The position numbers and the translations under genes were made by a program. From positions 1-64,000 of the forward strand of contig NZ_SSMD01000002.1 in assembly GCF_004799325.1 (NCBI RefSeq): a stretch of DNA of 64,000 nt. The letters run 5' to 3'. Positions within the stretch are counted from its first letter, which is position 1. Every line of letters starts with the position of its first letter. Shown piece after piece: positions 7,408 to 13,861 of this stretch. Source of the DNA: Thalassobius vesicularis. GTDB taxonomy: Bacteria; Pseudomonadota; Alphaproteobacteria; Rhodobacterales; Rhodobacteraceae. A model generated the notes under the pieces. It worked only from the letters and a program-made list of their open reading frames with translations, had not been told where the DNA came from and searched no databases.

Positions 7408-9471
7408 TCAGCCGATCCTGCGCCGGCTGCGGCCGATGGCGTTCAGGACATCCAGGTGCTCTCCGTTCTTGATCAGCCCGGCAATGCCGGGGTCCTGCGC
7501 GAACAGGCGCGGGGCGTCTGCTGCATGCGGTTTCATCGCTCGCGCCAGAGTGAACAGGCCGATCCGGTCGGCGGAATTCATCGGCCCACCGCGCGCCGCC
7601 GCAAAGCCGTGATGGCGGATCATCACCAGATCAATGTCCGACGGCCGCAACGCCACGTCCTCGCGCAGGAGGCGCGCGCCCTCGTTCATCATGGCGCCAA
7701 GGCACAGGTGCAGGATTTCGGTCTTGGTCAATGCTTTGCCGGCAACATCGGACCGCCGAGGCTGCGGTTGATCCTCAGCCCAGTCGTAAAACCCGCCGCC
7801 GTGGCTGCGCCCGCCGCGCCCTTCGGCCAGCAGCGCATCGACCAGAGCCAAATGCCCCAGCGCGTGGGATTGGGCGTTGTGCAATTGCGCCGCACGCCGC
7901 TGGATCGCGGCCAGCCCCTGCATGTCCATTGCCTTGAACACGCCGTAGGGCAAAATCCCGGTGAGCGCCGCGTCCACCTGCGCCGGGGTGGCGCCCAGAT
8001 GCACCGCGTAAGCCGCCGCATCGCGAAGGGCGGCAGTCACCCTCCCCCCGATCGTTCCCCCACCCGAGCCGCAGCGGATCGACAGCACGCCGATCCGGTT
8101 CAGCATCTCGCCCGCCGTGACCAGCGACCGGGCAGTGGTCGAGGGGCCGGGGATCAGCTCGGCCAGCCGATAGCGCGGCTCGGCCGGTTGCAGGTATAGC
8201 CCCGCGACCTGCCCCACCCGCCCGAAGGCTTGCCCGATCGGGCCGATGGGCAGCGTGCCGGTATGCGACAGAACCACCGCCGTGGCGGGCATCACCTGTT
8301 CCAGCGCGGCAAAGACCTGCGCCTTGGTGTGGGCATTATCGGCCACTGCCTCGACCACCAGGTCCGAGGATGCGAGATCGCGCAGGTCCGATGTCGTAGT
8401 CAACTGGGTCAGGCAGGCGCGGCGGGTTTCCGGGTCTGTCTGGGCGGCCTCCATCATCCGGTCCAGCCGGGATTGCGCGGCGGCAATCGCCTCGGCGCTG
8501 CGTTCAAACCACGTCACCGGCAGGCCCGCCAGCAGCGCGCTGTGCACCAGCGTGACAGCCGAGACCCCGCCCCCGACGACGCCCAGACGATCCACCCGGT
8601 CGGGCTTGGCCATCGTGGCCTCGGGCATGTTGTGCGCGCGGCGCAGCGCCAGTTGGACATGCAGCAGGCCCTGCGCGTAGCCGGACTCGGCGCATTCGGC
8701 AAAGGCCAGCTCCTCGAACTCCTCAGCGATTTCAAAGGGCAGCAGCTGCGCGCGCTCGACGCAATCCAGCAGGCGTTGTTCGGTGATCGGTGCGTCCGGC
8801 CCCAGCGCCTCCCGGCAATCGCGCAAGGCTTTCTGGAACGCGGCGGGGTTGGCGAACCCGTCAGCCCGGTCGCGCACCCGGCGCAGCGGCACGGTGCCGT
8901 CGATCATGCGTAACAGGCGAATGGCGGCGGCTTTCTCGGCCGCTTCGGGCACGATCTCGTCGAACAGCGGGGCCGTGCGCGGGTGGCCAACCACCACCGC
9001 CTGCCCCGACAGCAGCAGCGCCAGCGCCTTGTCCGCGCCCAACAGCCGTGTCAGCCGCTGCGTCCCCCCCGCCGAGGGGATCAGCCCCAACGCGATGTCG
9101 GGCATCCCCACCTTGGCCGTGGCCAGCGCGACCCGGCCATGCGCGGCGAGCGCCAGTTCCAGCCCTCCGCCAAGGGCCAGGCCGAAAATCACCGCGACGA
9201 CGGGCTTCGCGCTGTCCTCGATCTGGTGACACAAAGCGCGCAAGGACGGTTCGCCTTCGCGCATCTCGGGCGCAGCGGCGTTAAACCCGGTTGAGAACAG
9301 CCCCTCGGAGCCGCTCAGAAGGATGCCCTTGACCTGATCGTCCTGCGCAAGCGCCGTCAGCGCGGCGGACAAATCGGCGCGGACAACTGGACCCAGAAAA
9401 TTACGCGGAGGATTGGCAAGGCGCAGGATGGCGATGGGCCCTGCCCTCTCGATCCGGATTTTCTGGCTCAA
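7408..9471 (-). CDS. FadB-like enoyl-CoA hydratase/3-hydroxyacyl-CoA dehydrogenase with degenerate active sites
   Basis: 687 residues with the usual order of the multifunctional beta-oxidation protein: crotonase domain (about 1-190), linker, NAD-binding 3-hydroxyacyl-CoA dehydrogenase domain (about 290-470) and C-terminal HCDH repeats. Key positions differ. The crotonase has MPDIALGLIP where the family has a catalytic Glu (PE-x-x-LG). The dinucleotide loop reads GVVGGGVSA. The dehydrogenase His of GLHFFNP is replaced in GLYLQPAE, the Ser region reads HTGTL, and GFIGNR has become GTIGGR. The frame is intact over its full length, so this is not an ordinary pseudogene. It may be a divergent enzyme or a non-catalytic paralogue. 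A thiolase partner is not adjacent. Confidence 0.82.
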   Translation of the reverse strand: MSQKIRIERAGPIAILRLANPPRNFLGPVVRADLSAALTALAQDDQVKGILLSGSEGLFSTGFNAAAPEMREGEPSLRALCHQIEDSAKPVVAVIFGLALGGGLELALAAHGRVALATAKVGMPDIALGLIPSAGGTQRLTRLLGADKALALLLSGQAVVVGHPRTAPLFDEIVPEAAEKAAAIRLLRMIDGTVPLRRVRDRADGFANPAAFQKALRDCREALGPDAPITEQRLLDCVERAQLLPFEIAEEFEELAFAECAESGYAQGLLHVQLALRRAHNMPEATMAKPDRVDRLGVVGGGVSAVTLVHSALLAGLPVTWFERSAEAIAAAQSRLDRMMEAAQTDPETRRACLTQLTTTSDLRDLASSDLVVEAVADNAHTKAQVFAALEQVMPATAVVLSHTGTLPIGPIGQAFGRVGQVAGLYLQPAEPRYRLAELIPGPSTTARSLVTAGEMLNRIGVLSIRCGSGGGTIGGRVTAALRDAAAYAVHLGATPAQVDAALTGILPYGVFKAMDMQGLAAIQRRAAQLHNAQSHALGHLALVDALLAEGRGGRSHGGGFYDWAEDQPQPRRSDVAGKALTKTEILHLCLGAMMNEGARLLREDVALRPSDIDLVMIRHHGFAAARGGPMNSADRIGLFTLARAMKPHAADAPRLFAQDPGIAGLIKNGEHLDVLNAIGRSRRRIG

Positions 9472-9590
9472 ACCGCGCCCTCCCTCGAATAGCTCAGGGG
9501 CGCCATTTGCGACAGCGACCCTGCGGTTTACTGTGCAAAAAGCGCCCCCGGCTTTGCAACCCCCACGGGGCTATGTGTGCGATGTGCCGA

Positions 9591-9806
9591 TCAGAGCGGC
9601 ATGTTGTCGAAACGATCCTCGATTTCCTCTTCGACGGCGCGCGCATCCAGATCCTGCAGTCGCTGCGGAATGTCGAAACCGGCCAGGCGCATCTTTTCGA
9701 CGGTCTTATGCAGCTCGGCCTGGATTTCGTGGCGCACGTCATCCGACGCCTGCGTGATCTCGGTTTCGAGTTTCTGGATCAGATCCAGGAAAGTCTGTTC
9801 AGCCAT
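9591..9806 (-). CDS. Small conserved helical protein
   Basis: 71 residues, MAEQTFLDLIQKLETEITQ onwards, with a heptad-like pattern of hydrophobic residues and many Glu/Gln/Asp (about a third acidic). It looks like one long helical hairpin or coiled coil. No signal peptide. AGGAGAAAGACA precedes the ATG at 9806. It lies 25 bp downstream of the DksA-type gene on the same strand and could be cotranscribed with it. Related small proteins occur in Roseobacter genomes as hypotheticals; no function is known to me. Confidence 0.7.
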   Translation of the reverse strand: MAEQTFLDLIQKLETEITQASDDVRHEIQAELHKTVEKMRLAGFDIPQRLQDLDARAVEEEIEDRFDNMPL

Positions 9807-9831
9807 TGTCTTTCTCCTCTCAGTGCGCGGA

Positions 9832-10149
9832 TCAACCCGCGCATTTCCGGCAAAGGGGGGCGGCGGGCAGGACGTTCAGACGCTCGGCCGAAATCTCGTC
9901 CCCGCATTTGACGCAATATCCGTATTCGCCCTCGCGAATCCGCTGCAAGGCGGCGCGAATGCCCCGAATCTCCTCCTGACCGGCATGGCCAAGCGATTCC
10001 AGAACCTCTTCGCCTTCTCGCTCGACGGCCAACTCCTCCCAGTCCTTGGAGTGCGGAGCATCCAGCTCATCCTCGATCTCGTGCAGGCGGCTGTCCAGTT
10101 CGGCCAGCCGAGACAGCAGCATCTGCTGATATTTTGCCACGTCTTTCAT
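9832..10149 (-). CDS. DksA/TraR-family C4 zinc-finger protein
   Basis: 105 residues from the ATG at 10149, preceded by AGGAAACGCG; an in-frame ATG at 10263 is too far upstream and adds low-quality sequence. An N-terminal helical hairpin (about 1-65, with the acidic EDELDAPHSKDWEE) leads into a zinc finger, YGYCVKCGDEISAERL ... PLCRKC. Like DksA it may enter the RNA polymerase secondary channel and adjust promoter response to ppGpp, but it is shorter than DksA (about 150) and its hairpin tip lacks a clear DxxDxA. It lies next to the persulfide operon, divergent from it by 160 bp. Confidence 0.87.
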   Translation of the reverse strand: MKDVAKYQQMLLSRLAELDSRLHEIEDELDAPHSKDWEELAVEREGEEVLESLGHAGQEEIRGIRAALQRIREGEYGYCVKCGDEISAERLNVLPAAPLCRKCAG

Positions 10150-10261
10150 CGCGTTTCCTCCTGATTGCTCAGCAGATTGGCACGGGATTGCCTGCGCCTC
10201 CTTGACCCAAATCAACAGTTGAAACCCCACTTTGCAGCTGCGGCGTAACAGGGGCCTTGTC

Positions 10262-10285
10262 ACATATGCGTAAAAGTATATATGT
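10262..10285. promoter_or_regulatory. Inverted repeat in persulfide-operon promoter
   Basis: Perfect 6-bp arms ACATAT and ATATGT separated by 12 bp, 25 bp before the ATG at 10310. It does not fit the ATTC-N8-GAAT pattern seen at the sox operators. The site overlaps an AT-rich stretch that could hold the -10 element. A regulator is not encoded beside it, so the cognate protein is unknown. Confidence 0.45.
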
Positions 10286-10309
10286 TAAGCGAAATGGAGG
10301 ACCCCTCGT

Positions 10310-11173
10310 ATGAAACCTGAAGTCACCGCATTCTTCGACAACGCCACGAACACGATTTCCTATGTCGTGCGTGACCCCGCCGGCAGCGCCTGCGCCGTGA
10401 TCGACTCGGTTCTGGATTTCGACTACTCGTCGGGTCGCACCGACACGAAATCCGCGGACGCCGTCATCAAGTTCGTTCAGGACAACAACCTGACCGTCGA
10501 ATGGCTGCTGGAAAGCCACGTGCATGCCGACCACCTGTCGGCCGCGCCCTACATCCAGCAAAAGACCGGCGGCAAGATCGGCATCGGCCAGAACATCACC
10601 ATCGTGCAGGACACGTTCGGCAAGGTCTTCAACGAAGGCACCGAGTTCCAGCGCGACGGCAGCCAGTTCGACCGCCTGTTCAAAGAGGGCGACAGCTTTC
10701 ACATTGGCCAGCTGCGCGGTGACGTGCTGCACACCCCCGGCCACACCCCGGCCTGCCTGACCTACGTGATCGGTGACGCGGCATTCGTTGGCGACACGCT
10801 GTTCATGCCCGATTTCGGCACCGCGCGCTGCGACTTCCCGGGTGGCTCGGCGGAAACGCTCTATGCCTCGATCCAGAAGATCCTGACGCTGCCCGACGAC
10901 ACCCGCATCTTCGTCGGCCACGACTACAAGGCCCCGGGCCGCGATACCTATGCCTGGGAAACCACCGTGGGCGAGCAGAAAGCCCGTAACATCCACGTCG
11001 CCAGCGACAAGGACCGCGACACCTTTGTCAAAATGCGGACCGAGCGCGACGCGACCCTGGGCATGCCCAAGCTGATCATCCCCTCGCTGCAGGTCAACAT
11101 GCGCGCGGGCCAGATGCCGCCGGCGGATGAAAAGGGCGACGTGTTCCTGAAGGTCCCGGTCAACAAGCTCTGA
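10310..11173 (+). CDS. MBL-fold persulfide dioxygenase (ETHE1/Blh type)
   Basis: 287 residues, first gene of the 10310-12578 operon. The metallo-beta-lactamase metal motif is SHVHADHLSAAPY, followed by HTPGHTPA and VGHDYKAPGR, giving the His/Asp set of the mono-iron ETHE1 group. The family oxidises glutathione persulfide to sulfite using O2. The insert after ADHLSAA and the length match the Blh proteins of bigR operons. The start is an ATG with GGAGG upstream at 10296-10300. The genes that follow encode sulfur-compound transporters and a DUF442 protein, which supports a role in H2S/persulfide detoxification. The reaction is inferred from family. Confidence 0.88.
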   Translation: MKPEVTAFFDNATNTISYVVRDPAGSACAVIDSVLDFDYSSGRTDTKSADAVIKFVQDNNLTVEWLLESHVHADHLSAAPYIQQKTGGKIGIGQNITIVQDTFGKVFNEGTEFQRDGSQFDRLFKEGDSFHIGQLRGDVLHTPGHTPACLTYVIGDAAFVGDTLFMPDFGTARCDFPGGSAETLYASIQKILTLPDDTRIFVGHDYKAPGRDTYAWETTVGEQKARNIHVASDKDRDTFVKMRTERDATLGMPKLIIPSLQVNMRAGQMPPADEKGDVFLKVPVNKL

Positions 11174-11192
11174 TCCGGCCTCATCAAACACG

Positions 11193-11233
11193 GGCCCTGC
11201 GACCTGCGCGAACTCGGGTGGCAGGGCCTTTTT
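11193..11233 (+). terminator. Intrinsic terminator or attenuator after the dioxygenase gene
   Basis: Stem GGCCCTGC / GCAGGGCC with a 20-nt loop, followed by TTTTT. It lies between the dioxygenase gene and the transporter genes and may lower expression of the latter relative to the first gene. Confidence 0.7.
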
Positions 11234-11279
11234 CGTCTCTGACGGACACAAAAAACATAACAGGGAAAAGGAAACGCAA

Positions 11280-11717
11280 ATGATGAACTCGATCCCCATC
11301 GACTGGATATGGGGCCTTGTGGGGGGCCTGCTGATCGGCACCGGAGGCGCCGTCTACCTGCTGGCCAATGGCCGCATCATGGGGGCCAGCGGCATTCTGG
11401 GCGGGCTGGTCGATCGCACCGGCTGGGACACATGGAAGGAACGCGTGGTCTTTCTGCTGGGCGTGTTCCTGCTGCCGATACCGCTCTATCCGCTGTACCG
11501 CGAGGTCGACACCCACGTCACCGGCAACTGGGCCGTGCTGATCGCCGCCGGTCTGCTGGTGGGCATCGGCACCCGTTTCGCCAATGGCTGCACCTCGGGT
11601 CACGGGGTCTGCGGCATCTCGCGCTTCTCGCTGCGCGGGATCGTGGCGACGGTGTTCTACATCATCGCGGGCGGCGTCGCCGTCATCATTTTCCGTCATC
11701 TGTTGGGGATCGTCTGA
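11280..11717 (+). CDS. YeeE/YedE-type sulfur transporter, first half
   Basis: 145 residues with four hydrophobic segments. RFANGCTSGHGVCGISRFS is the Cys-containing motif of TsuA/YeeE proteins, which carry thiosulfate through the membrane by hydrogen-bonding with conserved cysteines. Full-length TsuA has both halves in one chain; here the second half is the next gene, with the TGA stop overlapping its ATG (TGATG). Either ATG at 11280 or 11283 can serve; AAAAGGAAA precedes them. Partner of the persulfide dioxygenase operon. Whether the cargo is thiosulfate, sulfide or persulfide cannot be read from sequence. Confidence 0.85.
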   Translation: MMNSIPIDWIWGLVGGLLIGTGGAVYLLANGRIMGASGILGGLVDRTGWDTWKERVVFLLGVFLLPIPLYPLYREVDTHVTGNWAVLIAAGLLVGIGTRFANGCTSGHGVCGISRFSLRGIVATVFYIIAGGVAVIIFRHLLGIV

Positions 11718-12151
11718 TGCAGCGTCTTTTCTATGCTTTCGTGGCTGGCGGCCTGTTCGGCGCGGGCCTGTTCGTATCCGGCATGACCGACACCACCAAG
11801 GTGCAGGGCTGGCTGGACGTGTTCGGCGACTGGGATCCGACCCTGGCCTTTGTGATGGGCGGCGCGATCATCCCGATGTTCATCGCGTGGCGCTTTGTGC
11901 CGGGGCGTAAACCCTTGGTCGGCGGCGATTTTCCCAAGCTACCCCGCCCCGAGGTCAACCGCGACCTGGTGCTGGGCTCGACCCTGTTCGGCTTTGGCTG
12001 GGGGCTGGCCGGATTGTGCCCGGGGCCCTCGGTCGCCTCGCTGTCCTATGGCGGCGTGGGACATTGGGTTTTCTTTGCCGCGATGATGGCCGGCATGGCG
12101 ATTACACCGGCGCTGCGCGTCTCACTGGACAGGGCGGTGCCGGCGGAATAA
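11717..12151 (+). CDS. YeeE/YedE-type sulfur transporter, second half (DUF6691)
   Basis: 144 residues, four hydrophobic segments, with the conserved GLAGLCPGPSVASL motif of the partner half of split YeeE/YedE transporters. The ATG shares one base with the stop of the preceding gene, so coupled translation and a two-subunit transporter are likely. An Arg/Lys-rich loop, WRFVPGRKPLVGG, separates the halves. The DUF442 gene begins 10 bp downstream. As with its partner, the transported sulfur species is not known. Confidence 0.85.
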   Translation: MQRLFYAFVAGGLFGAGLFVSGMTDTTKVQGWLDVFGDWDPTLAFVMGGAIIPMFIAWRFVPGRKPLVGGDFPKLPRPEVNRDLVLGSTLFGFGWGLAGLCPGPSVASLSYGGVGHWVFFAAMMAGMAITPALRVSLDRAVPAE

Positions 12152-12161
12152 AGCGGAGATC

Positions 12162-12578
12162 ATGCAGATCCGTCAAATCACCCCCCGCTACTCCGTCAGC
12201 CCCCAGATCGACCCCGAGGATCTGGCCGCCATCAAGGCGGCCGGGTTCACCAAGGTGATCTGCAACCGCCCCGACGTGGAAAACCCGCCCAGCCACTATG
12301 CCGACGCGATGGCCGTCGCCGCGCAAGAGGCCGGGCTGGAGTTTTTCGTCCTGCCGTTGACTCACCAGACCATGACGCCCGACAACATCTCGGCGCAAAT
12401 GGCGGCCGTCGACGCCTCGGACGGGCCCGTACTGGCCTATTGCGCGTCGGGTACGCGCTGCACCGTGATCTGGGCGCTGGCCCAGGCCGGTCAGATGTCC
12501 GCCGATGACATCCTGGCGACAGCCTACAAGGCGGGTTACGACCTGTCCGGTCTGCGCCCGCGGCTGGAACAGGCCTGA
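12162..12578 (+). CDS. DUF442/TIGR01244 phosphatase-like, sulfurtransferase-like protein
   Basis: 138 residues with the dual-specificity-phosphatase loop AYCASGTRCT (C-x5-R) near residue 93-100. This domain is fused to, or sits next to, persulfide dioxygenases in Blh-type operons, where it is thought to act as a sulfurtransferase rather than a protein phosphatase. The N-terminal QITPRYSVSPQIDPEDLAA matches the family start. It is the last gene of the persulfide operon and converges with the FliM/N-like gene with only 4 bp between stops. Persulfide handling is inferred from neighbours. Confidence 0.85.
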   Translation: MQIRQITPRYSVSPQIDPEDLAAIKAAGFTKVICNRPDVENPPSHYADAMAVAAQEAGLEFFVLPLTHQTMTPDNISAQMAAVDASDGPVLAYCASGTRCTVIWALAQAGQMSADDILATAYKAGYDLSGLRPRLEQA

Positions 12579-12582
12579 CCCT

Positions 12583-13776
12583 CTATTTTGAACGGACCGG
12601 AACGGGCAGATCCTTCATGAACGTTCCGGCGCCCTGCTCCTCCTCGTCGAGGCTGCCCAAGGACAGCGCGTTCATGGGGGCGTCCAGATCGGATAGCCCC
12701 AACTCGCTCAGCAATGCCTCGGTCCCGGTCGGGTCTTCGCGGATGACTTTCTGAACCTCCTTTGGTTTTTCGACCTTGGGCGCAGGCTTTTCCGCCGCAA
12801 CCGGGGCTGGAGGCGCGCGACGCGGACGCGGCGGTTCGACTAGTGCAGGGTCGGACAGATCGACTTGCGATAGTTGGGGCAATTTTACAGCCATCTGTGG
12901 TGCCCCAACGGTGCGCGGCGGGCCGAAACTGGTCAGACGCACCGCCCGATTGCCACCCAACTTGCCCAGCACCCCCGAGGCCACAACCTGACGATCGCCG
13001 GTATGCAGCCGCACCTCGCTCAGCGCTGCCAGCGGGATCGTCAGAACATCGCCGGGTTTGAGCAATGCGATCTGATCCAGGCTCAGCTCCTGCCGGTGCA
13101 GGATCGTCTCCAACGTGGCGGGCGCGTCCATGACCCCGTCCTGAATCGTCAGCGCGGGCTTTGCCTCGGTCGTTTCGGCACTTTGCGGCGGCAGGGGAAC
13201 GGGCAGCGCTAGCAGCACCTCTCCGGTCCGTTGCGACTGGCCGATCTGCAGGTTCAGCCGATAGGTCTGATACTCCGCATCCGGCAATTGCGCCGCCAGT
13301 TGCCGCAAATCGCTGACCCAACTGCCGAAATGAAACCCAGACAAGTGAGCGACATCCCCGGACTCGGCCAGCAGCTGCCGGAAACCGGACAGCGTGCCGT
13401 CAATCAGCGGCATCGCCACGGCGGCATCCGTGCGGGTGACTGGGCGGGCAGCGGCGGGCTTTTCCTTGACCGAGCCCAGGGTCTGCACCTCGACCAGCGC
13501 GGTCAGGCATTGCAGGTCCAGCACGATCAGCCCCGGCGCGCCGTCGTCCTGATCCAGCGACACCATCAGCCCACCGGCGGCGACCTGCCCCAGCAGGCTG
13601 TCACGATCAAGGCTGCCGTCCTGTGCATCCACCACGACCAGCGGCAGGTTCAGCCCCAGCTGCGCCGCCCTCTCGACCGAGCGGCACAGCGCGCGCATGG
13701 GCGAAATGACCCGAGATTCGCGCCCGATTTTCGCGGCCTCGGCCTTTCGTCGCAGAATGTTGTTGCCTTTGCTCAT
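12583..13776 (-). CDS. FliM/FliN-type flagellar motor switch protein (SpoA domain)
   Basis: 397 residues. The middle holds a FliM-like region and residues about 215-290 form a SpoA/FliN domain (LSLDQIALLKPGDVLTIPL, then VVASGVLGKLGGNRAVRLT). The C-terminus is a long Pro/Lys/Glu-rich linker (RPRRAPPAPVAAEKPAPKVEKPKE) followed by an acidic tail, unlike classic FliM. It stands alone here, without flagellar neighbours. Roseobacters carry such orphan FliM/N genes; the product probably belongs to the switch complex that turns chemotaxis signals into motor reversal. Confidence is good for the domain and moderate for the exact role. Confidence 0.8.
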   Translation of the reverse strand: MSKGNNILRRKAEAAKIGRESRVISPMRALCRSVERAAQLGLNLPLVVVDAQDGSLDRDSLLGQVAAGGLMVSLDQDDGAPGLIVLDLQCLTALVEVQTLGSVKEKPAAARPVTRTDAAVAMPLIDGTLSGFRQLLAESGDVAHLSGFHFGSWVSDLRQLAAQLPDAEYQTYRLNLQIGQSQRTGEVLLALPVPLPPQSAETTEAKPALTIQDGVMDAPATLETILHRQELSLDQIALLKPGDVLTIPLAALSEVRLHTGDRQVVASGVLGKLGGNRAVRLTSFGPPRTVGAPQMAVKLPQLSQVDLSDPALVEPPRPRRAPPAPVAAEKPAPKVEKPKEVQKVIREDPTGTEALLSELGLSDLDAPMNALSLGSLDEEEQGAGTFMKDLPVPVRSK

Positions 13777-13861
13777 GATTCCGATCGGCCAACGCCGCGT
13801 TCTGCGGCCAACGCCCCGACCCTAAACCGGGCTTTCTTAGCAAAGGATTACCAGCCGCGAA

